64,000 nucleotides of DNA from Streptomyces glomeratus (GCF_021462825.1 NZ_JAKEEB010000013.1:105406-169405); one strand, 5' to 3'. Shown: positions 7,892-17,893, numbered from the stretch's first letter. Translations and numbers: made by a program. The notes: generated by a model from the letters alone, not told the origin.

Positions 7892-9361
7892 TCAGGAGCC
7901 TTGCTCGGCCCACCACTCCTTGAGCGCCGCCACTGCGGCATCGTGCTCCATCGGCCCGTTCTCCAGACGAAGCTCCATCAGGAACTTGTACGCCTGGCCG
8001 ACGACCGGGCCGGGGCGGACGCCCAGGATTTCCATGATCTGGTTGCCGTCGAGGTCGGGTCGGATCGCGTCCAGCTCTTCCTGCTCCTGGAGCTGGGCGA
8101 TGCGCTCCTCCAGGCCGTCATACGCACGGGAGAGCGCCATCGCCTTGCGCTTGTTGCGGGTGGTGCAGTCGGACCGGGTCAGCTTGTGGAGGCGGTCGAG
8201 GAGCGGGCCCGCGTCACGGACGTAGCGGCGCACCGCGGAGTCAGTCCACTCCCCGGTGCCGTAGCCATGGAAGCGCAGGTGGAGCTCGACCAGCCGGGAG
8301 ACATCCCTCACCAGCTCGTTGGGGTACTTGAGCGCCGTCATTCGCTTCTTGGTCATCTTGGCGCCCACCACCTCATGGTGGTGGAAGGAGACACGGCCGT
8401 CCTTCTCGAAGCGACGCGTCCTCGGCTTGCCGATGTCGTGCAGCAGGGCGGCAAGCCGCAGGGTCAGATCCGGGCCCTCGTCCTCTAGCGCCATCGCCTG
8501 CTCCAGCACGATCAGCGTGTGGTCGTAGACATCCTTGTGCCGGTGGTGCTCGTCACGCTCCAGCCGCAGCGCGGGAAGCTCGGGCAGGATGTGGTCCGCA
8601 AGCCCCGTCTCGACCAGCAGCCTCAGTCCGTTTCGCGGCTGAGCGGACAGAAGCAGCTTGTTCAGCTCATCCCGTACACGCTCGGCGGACACGATCTCGA
8701 TGCGCTCGGCCATCTCCTTCATCGCCGCGACGACCTCAGGAGCGACCTCGAAGTCCAGCTGAGCCGCGAACCGTGCGGCCCGCATCATCCGCAGCGGGTC
8801 GTCGGAGAACGACTCCTCAGGGGTGCCCGGTGTGCGCAGCACCCGGGCAGCGAGGTGGTCGAGCCCCTGGTGCGGATCGATGAACTCCTTCTCGGGCAGC
8901 GCGACGGCCATGGCGTTCACCGTGAAGTCACGGCGGACCAGATCCTGCTCGATCGAGTCGCCGTACGACACCTCGGGCTTGCGCGAGGTCCGGTCGTACG
9001 CCTCGGACCGGTAGGTCGTCACCTCGATCTGAAAGCGCTGGACAACGTCCCCGACGCGGGCCTCCTTCTGGGCGCCGACCGTGCCGAAGGCGATACCGAC
9101 GTCCCATGTGGCGTCCGCCCACGGGCGCACGATCTTCAGCACATCCTCGGGGCGGGCGTCGGTCGTGAAGTCCAGATCATTGCCGAGCCTGCCGAGGAGG
9201 GCATCCCGCACCGAGCCGCCGACCAGGGCGAGCGAGAAGCCCGCCTCCTGGAAACGGCGGGCGAGGTCGTCGGCGACAGGGGACACCCGCAGCAGTTCAC
9301 TCACCGCACGGTGCTGCACCTGGCTCAGGGCACTGGGGTTGTCTTCGTTGGCGTTCGGCAC
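7892..9361 (-). CDS. cca: CCA tRNA nucleotidyltransferase (poly(A) polymerase family)
   Basis: A 489-residue enzyme that adds or repairs the 3' CCA of tRNAs. The nucleotidyltransferase head has LVGGSVRDALLGRLGNDLDF, with the GG and DxD catalytic motifs. The RNA-binding neck has RDFTVNAMAV and RMMRAARFAAQL. An HD domain follows (LAALLHDIGKP, then HHHEVVGA), as in the actinobacterial form. The chosen start is a GTG at 9361 (VPNANEDNPS), where homologous sequence normally begins; an in-frame ATG at 9433 would add 24 unlikely residues. No clear ribosome site precedes either, so translation may be leaderless. It is divergent from the DUF6049 gene. Confidence 0.93.
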   Translation of the reverse strand: MPNANEDNPSALSQVQHRAVSELLRVSPVADDLARRFQEAGFSLALVGGSVRDALLGRLGNDLDFTTDARPEDVLKIVRPWADATWDVGIAFGTVGAQKEARVGDVVQRFQIEVTTYRSEAYDRTSRKPEVSYGDSIEQDLVRRDFTVNAMAVALPEKEFIDPHQGLDHLAARVLRTPGTPEESFSDDPLRMMRAARFAAQLDFEVAPEVVAAMKEMAERIEIVSAERVRDELNKLLLSAQPRNGLRLLVETGLADHILPELPALRLERDEHHRHKDVYDHTLIVLEQAMALEDEGPDLTLRLAALLHDIGKPRTRRFEKDGRVSFHHHEVVGAKMTKKRMTALKYPNELVRDVSRLVELHLRFHGYGTGEWTDSAVRRYVRDAGPLLDRLHKLTRSDCTTRNKRKAMALSRAYDGLEERIAQLQEQEELDAIRPDLDGNQIMEILGVRPGPVVGQAYKFLMELRLENGPMEHDAAVAALKEWWAEQGS

Positions 9362-9604
9362 AACAGAAAAGGGTACGTGGCCCGCGCATGGGCGGGCGCC
9401 TCCATTAAACGGGCACAAGCTTTCCGTATTCATGCGTAAGCGCCCGGTACGGATTCCCAGCTCGATACACGTTTATATAGGACAGCCCTCCCCGGTCCCC
9501 GATCTTGGGAGGCGGACCGCGGCACTTCCCCTCCGCGCGCATCGTTACCATGCCTGGACGCACATTCCGACGAGCACTGACGACGACGAGGGACGGGCGA
9601 GCGC

Positions 9605-12031
9605 GTGGCCGAGGCGGCAGAATTCCAGGGGATGAGTCCCTCACCTGCCCGCCGGTGGCTCCGGCGCACCGGAGCACTGCTCGCGGGTGCGCCCCTGCTG
9701 GCCGGCCTGCTGCAGCTGCCCGCCGGGCCGACGGCGCACGCCGCCGAGCAGAGCGCTCCCATGGCGGCGGGCGGCTCCCGCACGGTCAGCGTCTCCCTCG
9801 ACTCGGTCAGTCCCAACGCTCCGGCCGACGGCGACACCCTCACGGTCTCCGGCACGGTCACCAACAACGGCAAGCAGGCGATCACGGACGCACACGTGGG
9901 CCTGCGGGTCGGCCCGTCGCTGAACAGCCGTGGAGCGATCGACGGCGCCGCCCGCCGCACCGGCTTCACGCCGGGTCTCGACGGCACCGAGATCGGCGGC
10001 AAGTACATCGAGAAGTTCCCCAAACTCGCCCCGGGGGTCGCGCAGAACTTCACGCTGTCCGTGCCCGTCAAGGAGCTGGATCTGGGCTCCGACGGGGTCT
10101 ACCCGCTCGGCGTCTCGCTCTCCGGCCAGACCTCCACACAGCCCTACGAGCAGGTCCTCGGCATCCAGCGGACGTTCCTTCCCTGGCAGCCGGACGGCGC
10201 CGACACCAAGACGAAGACGACCTACCTCTGGCCTCTGATCTCCTCCGTCCACATGAGCGCGGAGACCCTTCCCAACCAGCAGCAGACCCCCGTCTTCCAG
10301 AACGACGACCTGGCCAAGGAGATCGCTCCGGGCGGCCGCCTCTCCCAGCTGCTGTCGCTGGGCAAGGACCTGAATGTCACCTGGGTGATCGATCCCGACC
10401 TGCTCGCCTCCGTGGACGCCATGGCGGGCAGCTACAGCGTCAAGGGCGACGGCGACTCGGTCACGACCGGCAAGAACCAGGCGGCCGCCAAGCAGTGGCT
10501 CGCCGAGCTCGAGCAGGCGGTCCAGGACAGGGACGTCGTGGCTCTCCCCTTCGCGGACCCTGACCTCGCATCGCTCGCGCACGACGGCAAGAACGTCACC
10601 GGCTCTCTGAGCCACCTGAAGGACGCCACGGATGTGGCCGGGAGCACCGTGGAGACCATCCTCCACGTGAAACCCGAGACCGACTTCGCCTGGCCCGTGG
10701 ACGGCGCGATCGATCCCTCGATCGTCAAGGTCGCCACCTCCGCCGGTGCCGACAAGATCATCGCCCGCAGCGACAGCCTCCAGGAGACGGGCGGCCTGCC
10801 GTACACCCCGACCTCGGCGCGCCCCATCGGCGGCGGCACCACGGCGGTGGTCGCGGACGCCGGCCTGTCGACCGCGTTCGGGGGCGACATGAGCTCGGCC
10901 GGCAGCTCCACACTGGCGGTGCAGAAGTTCCTGGCCCAGAGCCTGATGATCAACCTGGAGGAGCCGCAGAAGCAGCGCAGCATCGTGGTCGCCCCGCAGC
11001 GGATGCCGTCCGCGAGCCAGGCACAGTCGATGGCACAGGCGCTGCGCGAGCTCCAGTCCGGCGCCTGGTCGCTGTCCGCCGGGCTGTCTACGGCCGCCGA
11101 CGCCAAACCGGACCGGCGGGCCACGACGCGGGTGCCGTCCATCTCCCGCTACCCCTCCTCGCTGCGCCGGGAACAGCTGCCCCAGTCGGCGTTCCAGAAG
11201 ATCGAGGACACCCAGGACAAGCTCGACAACTTCAAGGTGATCCTCACCGACCCCGCACGGGTCGTGACGCCCTTCGGGCGAGCCATAGACCGCGCCATGT
11301 CCACCTCGTGGCGGGGGCGCTCCACCGACGCGTCGGAGTTCCGCCAGGGTGTGGAGTCCTACCTCGACGGGCTCACCGCCCAGGTCCGGCTGATCCAGAA
11401 GTCGGAGACCAAGCTCTCGGGCCGTAGCGCCACGATCCCCGTGACGGTGCAGAACAACCTCATGCAAGGGGTCGACCACCTGGTACTGCGGCTCACCTCC
11501 CAGCAGCCGACGCGTCTCAAGATCGGCAACGGCCCCTACGCGGAACAGCCCATCACCGTCTCCGGCGGGCACAGCCAGTCCGTGAAGTTCACCACCACGG
11601 CCAACGCCAACGGCCGAGCTACCGTGGTCGCCCAGCTCTTCACGGAGGACGGCCAGGCGTACGGCCCCGCCGTCACCTTCGACGTAAACGTCACCGAGAT
11701 CACGCCCACGGTGATGCTGGTCATCGCGGGCGGTGTGCTGCTGCTCGTCCTCGCCGGGTTCCGCATGTACACCCAGCGCAAGCGCCTGGCCGCGCAAGAG
11801 GCCGAGGAGGAGCGGAACGACCCGGACACCACCTCGCAGGAGGGGGGTCTGAACGACTCCACGGACGGCCCCGTAGACACTGGAGACACCGATGGCTCCT
11901 CGGCGGACCCCGAACAGGCGTCGGACGCGGAGCCCGGGGCAGACGACCAGGAGCAGCCGAGTGACCCGGCACCGGACACCGCACCCGAAAGCGCCGACCC
12001 GTCCAGCACGGGTGAGAGAGTGGACCGTTGA
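9605..12031 (+). CDS. DUF6049 family secreted, membrane-anchored protein
   Basis: An 808-residue surface protein. The N-terminus has basic residues, the hydrophobic stretch GALLAGAPLLAGLLQLPAG and a likely cleavage site at THA/AEQ. A long extracellular region with several beta-rich segments follows. One C-terminal transmembrane helix (about 698-716, VMLVIAGGVLLLVLAGFRMY) precedes a basic stop-transfer and a very acidic cytoplasmic tail rich in Asp/Glu/Ser. The GTG start at 9605 has GAGGGACGGGCGAG upstream. It lies 46 bp before murJ on the same strand, so it is probably part of the same envelope operon. The catalytic role, if any, is unknown. Confidence 0.85.
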   Translation: MAEAAEFQGMSPSPARRWLRRTGALLAGAPLLAGLLQLPAGPTAHAAEQSAPMAAGGSRTVSVSLDSVSPNAPADGDTLTVSGTVTNNGKQAITDAHVGLRVGPSLNSRGAIDGAARRTGFTPGLDGTEIGGKYIEKFPKLAPGVAQNFTLSVPVKELDLGSDGVYPLGVSLSGQTSTQPYEQVLGIQRTFLPWQPDGADTKTKTTYLWPLISSVHMSAETLPNQQQTPVFQNDDLAKEIAPGGRLSQLLSLGKDLNVTWVIDPDLLASVDAMAGSYSVKGDGDSVTTGKNQAAAKQWLAELEQAVQDRDVVALPFADPDLASLAHDGKNVTGSLSHLKDATDVAGSTVETILHVKPETDFAWPVDGAIDPSIVKVATSAGADKIIARSDSLQETGGLPYTPTSARPIGGGTTAVVADAGLSTAFGGDMSSAGSSTLAVQKFLAQSLMINLEEPQKQRSIVVAPQRMPSASQAQSMAQALRELQSGAWSLSAGLSTAADAKPDRRATTRVPSISRYPSSLRREQLPQSAFQKIEDTQDKLDNFKVILTDPARVVTPFGRAIDRAMSTSWRGRSTDASEFRQGVESYLDGLTAQVRLIQKSETKLSGRSATIPVTVQNNLMQGVDHLVLRLTSQQPTRLKIGNGPYAEQPITVSGGHSQSVKFTTTANANGRATVVAQLFTEDGQAYGPAVTFDVNVTEITPTVMLVIAGGVLLLVLAGFRMYTQRKRLAAQEAEEERNDPDTTSQEGGLNDSTDGPVDTGDTDGSSADPEQASDAEPGADDQEQPSDPAPDTAPESADPSSTGERVDR

Positions 12032-12077
12032 GCGACGTCGTGGCCGGTCGGCCCGGGGACAATGAGGTGGGGTAACC

Positions 12078-14390
12078 ATGAACGCGCCGTACGACGGTGA
12101 CCACGGCCAGGGCGCCGTGGGCAGCTCGGGCCACCCCGGGGGCCCGCCGCCGCACGAGCCCGGCCAGGTTCCGCCGCAGCCCCCCGCGGACATGTATCTC
12201 CAGGACGCCTACCAGCAGGACCCCTACCAGGCACAGGACCTCTCCGCCCAGGATCCGGTCACCGAGGCCCTCTACGACCGCGCCGCGCACCCCCCGCCGC
12301 CCCCGGGCACCTACCAGCCCCGGCAGCCGCTCTACGGACAGCCGCCGACACCGCAGTACGCCCCGGACCCCCACGTGTGGGCCCAGCCGCCCGCGCCGGA
12401 ACCCGAGGGACCGACGCAGCACCTTCCCTATGGCGACGACCCCCGCACGACGCAGTTCGTCGGCGTCGACGACCTGGTCATCCAGGCCGGCGAGGAACGC
12501 CATGAGCCGGACGCCTTCGCCCACCTCTTCCGGGACCAGCAGCAGGGCGGCGGTCAGCCGTACACACAGCCGACGTCCGTACCGGCTCCTGCTCCGGGCC
12601 AGGACCCGGTGGGCCGCTACCAGGAACCGGCCCACGCCCCCTCGTACCCGGCCGCGGCGTACGAGCCCACGCCTGGTCCGGCCGCCGCATCCGCTCCCAC
12701 GGCCGCACCGGCCGACGCCGCACCCGCTGCACCCGCCGCACCCGCCAAGAAGGGCGGGCGGGCCTCGGGCCTGCTCAAGTCCAGCGCGGTGATGGCGGCG
12801 GGCACGATGGTCTCCCGGCTCACGGGCTTCATCCGCTCGGCGATGATCGTCTCCGCCCTGGGCGTCGGCGTACTCGGTGACACCTTCCAGGTCGCCTACC
12901 AACTGCCGACGATGATCTACATCCTCACTGTCGGCGGCGGCCTGAACTCCGTCTTCGTGCCGCAGCTCGTCCGCGCGATGAAGGAGGACGAGGACGGCGG
13001 CGAGGCGTATGCGAACCGGCTGCTCACGCTTGTGATGGTGGCGTTGGGCCTGCTGACGGCACTCGCGATGCTCGGGGCGCCGCTGCTGGTCCGGGTGCTG
13101 TCGAACTCGGTCGCGACCAACCCGCAGGCCAATGAGGTCGCTGTCACCTTCACCCGGTACTTCCTGCCCTCGATCTTCTTCATGGGCATCCACGTGGTGA
13201 TGGGGCAGGTCCTCAACGCCCGCGGAAAGTTCGGCGCGATGATGTGGACTCCGGTCCTGAACAACATCGTCATCATCGTGACGCTGGGCATGTTCCTCTG
13301 GGTCTACGGCAGCGCCGCGCACTCCGGAATGACCGTGGACAACATCCCGCCGGAGGGCCAGCGGCTCCTCGGCGTCGGTGTGCTGCTCGGCCTCGTCGTC
13401 CAGGCCCTCGCCATGATCCCGTATCTGCGCGAGACCGGTTTCCGGCTGCGCCTGCGCTTCGACTGGAAGGGCCACGGCCTGGGCAAGGCCGCCATGCTCG
13501 CCAAGTGGACCGTGCTCTTCGTCCTGGCGAACCAGGCAGGTGCCATGGTCGTCAGCCAGCTGTCCACCGCCGCGGGCGAGCACGCCGGCAAGAACTTCCC
13601 CGGCACCGGCTTCGCTGCCTATGCCAACGCCCAGCTGATCTGGGGCCTCCCCCAGGCCATCATCACGGTGTCCCTGATGGCCGCCCTGCTGCCGCGCATC
13701 TCGCGCTCCGCCGCAGAAGGCGACGGAGGCGCCGTCAGGGACGACATCTCCCAGGGCCTGCGCACGACCGCCGTCGCGATCGTGCCGATCGCCTTCGGGT
13801 TCCTCTCGCTCGGCATCCCCATGTGCACCCTGATCTTCGGCTCCTCGGGCACCGGCTCCGCGACCAACATGGGGTACATGCTGATGGCCTTCGGTCTGGG
13901 CCTGATCCCTTACTCGGTGCAGTACGTGGTGCTGCGTGCCTTCTACGCCTACGAGGACACCCGCACCCCGTTCTACAACACGGTCATCGTGGCCGCCGTG
14001 AACGCGGGCGCCTCGGCCGCCTGCTACGTTCTGCTCCCGGCCCGCTGGGCCGTGATCGGTATGGCGGCCTCCTACGGACTCGCGTACGCCATCGGCGTCG
14101 GAGTCGCCTGGGCACGGCTGCGCAAGCGGCTGGGCGGCGACCTGGACGGCGCCCGGGTCCTGCGTACGTACGCACGGCTCGGGATCGCCTCGGTACCGGC
14201 CGCCGTGCTCAGCGGGGCGGCCTGCTACGCAATCGGCCACACGCTGGGCCAGGGCGTCGGCGGCTCGCTCGCCGCCCTGATCGGCGGTGGTGCCCTGCTC
14301 CTCGGTGTCTTCTACGTCGCCGCACGGAAGATGCGCATCGAGGAACTCAACTCAATGGTCGGCATGGTCCGCGGGCGCCTGGGGCGCTGA
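12078..14390 (+). CDS. murJ: Lipid II flippase MurJ (MviN)
   Basis: A 770-residue protein. The first 220 residues or so are a Pro/Gln/Tyr/Ala-rich, probably disordered cytoplasmic extension. The conserved core then carries about 14 transmembrane helices, starting SSAVMAAGTMVSRLTGFIRS and including RYFLPSIFFMGIHVVMGQVL and PYSVQYVVLRAFYAYEDTRT, typical of the MviN/MurJ branch of MOP exporters. It moves the peptidoglycan precursor lipid II across the membrane. The ATG at 12078 follows GGTGGGGTAACC. The next gene encodes a membrane pseudokinase; in Mycobacterium the matching pseudokinase is fused to MurJ, which supports a joint function. Confidence 0.95.
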   Translation: MNAPYDGDHGQGAVGSSGHPGGPPPHEPGQVPPQPPADMYLQDAYQQDPYQAQDLSAQDPVTEALYDRAAHPPPPPGTYQPRQPLYGQPPTPQYAPDPHVWAQPPAPEPEGPTQHLPYGDDPRTTQFVGVDDLVIQAGEERHEPDAFAHLFRDQQQGGGQPYTQPTSVPAPAPGQDPVGRYQEPAHAPSYPAAAYEPTPGPAAASAPTAAPADAAPAAPAAPAKKGGRASGLLKSSAVMAAGTMVSRLTGFIRSAMIVSALGVGVLGDTFQVAYQLPTMIYILTVGGGLNSVFVPQLVRAMKEDEDGGEAYANRLLTLVMVALGLLTALAMLGAPLLVRVLSNSVATNPQANEVAVTFTRYFLPSIFFMGIHVVMGQVLNARGKFGAMMWTPVLNNIVIIVTLGMFLWVYGSAAHSGMTVDNIPPEGQRLLGVGVLLGLVVQALAMIPYLRETGFRLRLRFDWKGHGLGKAAMLAKWTVLFVLANQAGAMVVSQLSTAAGEHAGKNFPGTGFAAYANAQLIWGLPQAIITVSLMAALLPRISRSAAEGDGGAVRDDISQGLRTTAVAIVPIAFGFLSLGIPMCTLIFGSSGTGSATNMGYMLMAFGLGLIPYSVQYVVLRAFYAYEDTRTPFYNTVIVAAVNAGASAACYVLLPARWAVIGMAASYGLAYAIGVGVAWARLRKRLGGDLDGARVLRTYARLGIASVPAAVLSGAACYAIGHTLGQGVGGSLAALIGGGALLLGVFYVAARKMRIEELNSMVGMVRGRLGR

Positions 14391-14508
14391 GGCGGGGGTA
14401 CGCGCACAACCATCGTGCGTCGCCGTGTGTCGTGCATAGCGGCGGACTGTGGGCACAATTGGTTTCTGCGTCGGACAGCGCGCAACGGATGGGGAGGCAG
14501 GAACGACG

Positions 14509-16227
14509 GTGGCGGAACGGAGCACGGCTGCCGTCGACGTGGCAGACAACAGCGGCGACGAGCCGCTGACCGCCAAGGCGGACCAGTCCACGTCCGACGG
14601 GGTGGCCCAGGAGCGGGAGCGGGACACGGACGGCGACGACTCGCCGGGGGGCGGAGTGACCGGACATCCCGGAAAGGCCTCACCACCCGAATTGCACAGC
14701 GGCCACAAACTCGCCAGACGGTACCGTCTCGAGGAGTGCCTCACCCGTCTGGACGGTTTCAGCAGTTGGCGTGCGGTGGACGAGAAGCTCCGCCGCGCAG
14801 TCGGTGTGCACATCCTGCCCGCGGACCATGCGCGGGCCCGTTCCGTGCTGGCCGCGGCCCGCTCCTCCGCGCTGCTCGGTGACCCGCGCTTCGTGCAGGT
14901 CCTGGACGCGGTCGAGGAGAACGACCTCGTCTATGTCGTGCACGAGTGGCTCCCCGACGCCACCGAACTGACCACGCTGCTCGCCTCGGGGCCCCTGGAG
15001 GCCCATGACGCCTACCAGATGGTCACCCATGTCTCCCAGGCGATGGCCGCCGCGCATCGCGAGGGGCTCTCCCATCTGCGCCTGAACCCGGGCACCGTGC
15101 TGCGCACCTCCTCCGGTCAGTGGCGCATCCGGGGTCTCGCCGTGAACGCCGCCCTGCGCGGCATCGGGTCAGACACCCCGCAGCGCACCGACACCGAGGC
15201 CATCGGCGCCCTCCTGTACGCCGCCCTCACCCAGCGCTGGCCGTACGAGGACGACGCCTACGGTCTGTCCGGGCTGCCCAAGGGCGTCGGCCTGATCGCC
15301 CCCGACCAGGTGCGCGCCGGCGTCCACCGCGGCCTGTCCGAGCTGGCCATGCGGGCACTGGCCAACAACGGCGCCACCGCCTCTCGCCATGAGTCCCCGT
15401 GCACCACGCCCGAGGAACTGGCGAAGGCGATCGGCGAGATGCCCCGCATCCGGCCCCCGGAGCCCGCGTTCACGGCGCCGCCCGAGTACCAGCGCACCAC
15501 CTATCAGCAGGGCACATACGGCCGCCCCTCGGGCGCCCCGGGCCTCACCCAGCCCGTGCCGACGCCCCCGCCCCCGTTGCAGAGCCGCACCGGCAAGGCC
15601 CTCAAGTGGGTCGTGTCCGCGCTGCTGATCGCCGCGTTGGGACTGGGGAGCTGGCAGCTGGCCGAGGCGCTGATGGACCACAAGTCCAACGACACCCACC
15701 AGACGCAGACGCCCGGCGGGAACGACGAGAACGGCGGCGGCGAGAAGAACACCGGCGCGCAGATCAAGGTCCGGGGCGCCAGGGAGTTCGTGGCGAAGGG
15801 CGATGCTCAGCACCCCAACGACGTCGACAAGACCTATGACGGCGACAGCTCGACCGTCTGGAAGACCAGCACGTTCATAGACGGCCCTGCCCTCGCGCCG
15901 TACAAGCCGGGCGTGGGCATCGTCTACGACCTCGGCTCGGCCCAGAAGGTCACCACGGCGTCCATCGGGCTCCGGTACGGCGGCGATCACACGACGGTCG
16001 ATGTGTACGCGGCCGACTCCCTGACGCCGTCGTCGTTGACCTCGATGACCAAGATCGGCACCATCACGACGAGCGGTACCACCGCGACGGTGAAGGTCAC
16101 CAAGCCGGTGAAGGCGCAGTACGTGCTCGTGTGGCTCACCGCCATGCCGTACTCGGGCCCCGATGCCAGCACGTACACCCGCGCCGGTTACAAGCAGGCC
16201 ATCACCGATGTGAAGTTCACGGGCTGA
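14509..16227 (+). CDS. Membrane pseudokinase with extracellular beta-sandwich domain
   Basis: A 572-residue protein. Residues about 65-320 show protein-kinase fold similarity (ARRYRLEECLTRLDGFSSWR...), but the catalytic motifs are missing: no glycine-rich loop, no VAIK lysine, SHLRLNPGTVL in place of HRDxKxxN, and no DFG. It is therefore a pseudokinase. A Pro-rich linker leads to a transmembrane helix (about 367-387, WVVSALLIAALGLGSWQLA) and an outer discoidin-like domain (KTYDGDSSTVWKTSTF, YDLGSAQKVTTASIGL). Known precedent: the C-terminal part of mycobacterial MviN has this architecture and binds FhaA when phosphorylated. The GTG at 14509 has GGGGAGGCAGGAACG upstream; an earlier in-frame start at 14449 lacks support. 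Confidence 0.85.
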   Translation: MAERSTAAVDVADNSGDEPLTAKADQSTSDGVAQERERDTDGDDSPGGGVTGHPGKASPPELHSGHKLARRYRLEECLTRLDGFSSWRAVDEKLRRAVGVHILPADHARARSVLAAARSSALLGDPRFVQVLDAVEENDLVYVVHEWLPDATELTTLLASGPLEAHDAYQMVTHVSQAMAAAHREGLSHLRLNPGTVLRTSSGQWRIRGLAVNAALRGIGSDTPQRTDTEAIGALLYAALTQRWPYEDDAYGLSGLPKGVGLIAPDQVRAGVHRGLSELAMRALANNGATASRHESPCTTPEELAKAIGEMPRIRPPEPAFTAPPEYQRTTYQQGTYGRPSGAPGLTQPVPTPPPPLQSRTGKALKWVVSALLIAALGLGSWQLAEALMDHKSNDTHQTQTPGGNDENGGGEKNTGAQIKVRGAREFVAKGDAQHPNDVDKTYDGDSSTVWKTSTFIDGPALAPYKPGVGIVYDLGSAQKVTTASIGLRYGGDHTTVDVYAADSLTPSSLTSMTKIGTITTSGTTATVKVTKPVKAQYVLVWLTAMPYSGPDASTYTRAGYKQAITDVKFTG

Positions 16228-16253
16228 ACAGACGCCGAGGGGGAGGGGGTCCG

Positions 16254-16967
16254 GTGGCGGACGAGGCCGCATACGGCGATGCAAGCGATCAGGACCTCCT
16301 CGCCCGGCATGTGAAGGGCGACGGCGACGCCTTCGGTGAGCTGGTGCGGCGCCACCGTGACCGGCTCTGGGCGGTGGCCCTGCGGACGCTGGGGGACCGC
16401 GAGGAGGCCGCGGACGCCGTCCAGGACGCCCTCGTCTCCGCCTACCGGGCCGCCCACACCTTCCGCGGGCACTCGGCCGTCACGACCTGGCTCCACCGGA
16501 TCACGGTGAACGCCTGCCTCGACCGCGCCCGCAAGGCGGCGTCCAGGAAGACCTCGCCCGTCGACGACACGGAACGGCTGGAGCAGCTCCTGGAGCCGCA
16601 CGAGTCGGCATCCGCCCCGGCCGAGCGCAACGATCTCCATCGCGAGCTGCTGGAAGCCCTGGGCACTCTTCCGGCCGACCAGCGGGCCGCCCTGGTTCTG
16701 GTAGACATGCAGGGCTACCCGGTGGCGGAGGCCGCCCGCATCCTCGATGTGCCGACCGGCACGGTGAAGAGCCGCTGTGCCCGCGGTAGAGCCAGACTGC
16801 TGCCGCTGCTCACCCATCTGCGCACGGAGGGCAGCGGCCGGGACGGCAAGAAGTCGAACGACGGGCGGAACCGGACGGGGGGAGCGTCCGTCCCACCCGC
16901 AGCGGGACCACGTGACACAGGGTCGAGCGATTCAGCTGCTGTGAAGGGCGGAGGTGGGCGAGCGTGA
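16254..16967 (+). CDS. sigM: ECF RNA polymerase sigma factor (SigM-like)
   Basis: A 237-residue group IV sigma factor. Region 2 is DAFGELVRRHRDRLWAVALR...DREEAADAVQDALVSAYR, with the region 2.4 segment TWLHRITVNACLDRARK. Region 4 is LPADQRAALVLVDMQGYPVA with the helix-turn-helix RILDVPTGTVKSRCARGR. The tail (about 185-237) is polar and disordered. The GTG at 16254 follows GAGGGGGAGGGGGT. The stop overlaps the start of the anti-sigma gene by four bases, so the two are translationally coupled. The gene lies beside trxBA as sigM does in mycobacteria. Its target promoters cannot be read from this window. Confidence 0.9.
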   Translation: MADEAAYGDASDQDLLARHVKGDGDAFGELVRRHRDRLWAVALRTLGDREEAADAVQDALVSAYRAAHTFRGHSAVTTWLHRITVNACLDRARKAASRKTSPVDDTERLEQLLEPHESASAPAERNDLHRELLEALGTLPADQRAALVLVDMQGYPVAEAARILDVPTGTVKSRCARGRARLLPLLTHLRTEGSGRDGKKSNDGRNRTGGASVPPAAGPRDTGSSDSAAVKGGGGRA

Positions 16968-17893
16968 CATCCACGACCGGCACGGCCGGGCACCCGGAAG
17001 TCGAGGAGCTCTCCGGCCTCAGCGAAGGTCTCCTCCCGCCGACTCGTACCGCGGACGTGCGACGGCATCTGGACGACTGCGCTCTCTGTGCCGACGTCTA
17101 TGACTCCCTCGCGGAGATCCGCGGTCTCCTGGGCACTTTGCCGGCACCGGAACGCATGCCGGACGATGTGGCGGGCCGCATCGACGCCGCGCTTGCCGCG
17201 GAGGCCCTGCTGGACGCGACGGCGCCCGCCACCGCGGAGGCTCCCTCCGTGGAGTCGGCAGCCACGCGTGTTTCACGTGAAACATCGTCCGCTTCCCCGG
17301 CCGGCCGTCCTTCCGGTCACGGTCGCGGAGCCACGGGACCCGGTCGTACCCAGCGCACACGCCGCGGCGGCCGCAGGGCCGTCGTGCTGGGAGCCGCTTT
17401 CACGACCGCAGCCCTCGGCCTGGGCGCCCTGTTGATGCACATCCTGAGCGACGACACGGACAAGACCCGGAATACGGTCGCAGAGCAGCACACCGACGCG
17501 GCCCACACCTACGCCGGAGGCACCCTGCAGAAGCAGGTGACCGACCTGCTGGGCGGACAGAAGACGGGCGGGGGGCGCGCCGGCAGCGGCAAGCCGTGGG
17601 GCGTCGAGTCCGAAGACAACACGTCGGGGTCCCCGGGCATGCGGCCCAACAGGACCTTCCAGGACACCACCGCCAACGTGCCGAGCTGCATCGAGCAGGC
17701 CATCCGCACCCACCAGGCCGTGCTCGCCGCCGACAAGGGCGTGTACCGGGGAATCGCTGTCTATCTCGTCGTCACCCCCGACGCCTCCGACACCACCAAG
17801 GTCACGGCCTACCTCGTCGATGCCGCCTGTGCGAAGAAGGCGTCGGCCGCGCCTGGCAAGGTGCTGCTGACCCGTTCATACGAACGCTCCTGA
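16964..17893 (+). CDS. Transmembrane anti-sigma factor (zinc-finger type) for the SigM-like factor
   Basis: A 309-residue protein. The N-terminus has an anti-sigma zinc-finger-like motif, HLDDCALCADVYDSL (H-x3-C-x2-C), which binds ECF sigma factors. A disordered linker (about 85-140) precedes one transmembrane helix (about 145-165, VVLGAAFTTAALGLGALLM) and an extracytoplasmic domain with two cysteines near the end (NVPSCIEQAI, DAACAKKAS). GTG overlaps the sigM TGA. Unusually, an exact parS site lies inside the linker and encodes VSRET at residues 103-107. It probably holds SigM inactive at the membrane. Confidence 0.87.
   Translation: MTSTTGTAGHPEVEELSGLSEGLLPPTRTADVRRHLDDCALCADVYDSLAEIRGLLGTLPAPERMPDDVAGRIDAALAAEALLDATAPATAEAPSVESAATRVSRETSSASPAGRPSGHGRGATGPGRTQRTRRGGRRAVVLGAAFTTAALGLGALLMHILSDDTDKTRNTVAEQHTDAAHTYAGGTLQKQVTDLLGGQKTGGGRAGSGKPWGVESEDNTSGSPGMRPNRTFQDTTANVPSCIEQAIRTHQAVLAADKGVYRGIAVYLVVTPDASDTTKVTAYLVDAACAKKASAAPGKVLLTRSYERS
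17270..17283. other. parS: parS site inside the anti-sigma factor gene
   Basis: Exact GTTTCACGTGAAAC within coding sequence, read as V-S-R-E-T in the disordered linker between the zinc-binding head and the membrane helix. Confidence 0.95.

Noticed and set aside
10667..10680. CCTCCACGTGAAAC in the DUF6049 gene as a parS
   Set aside because: Three mismatches on one arm and normal coding context make ParB binding unlikely.
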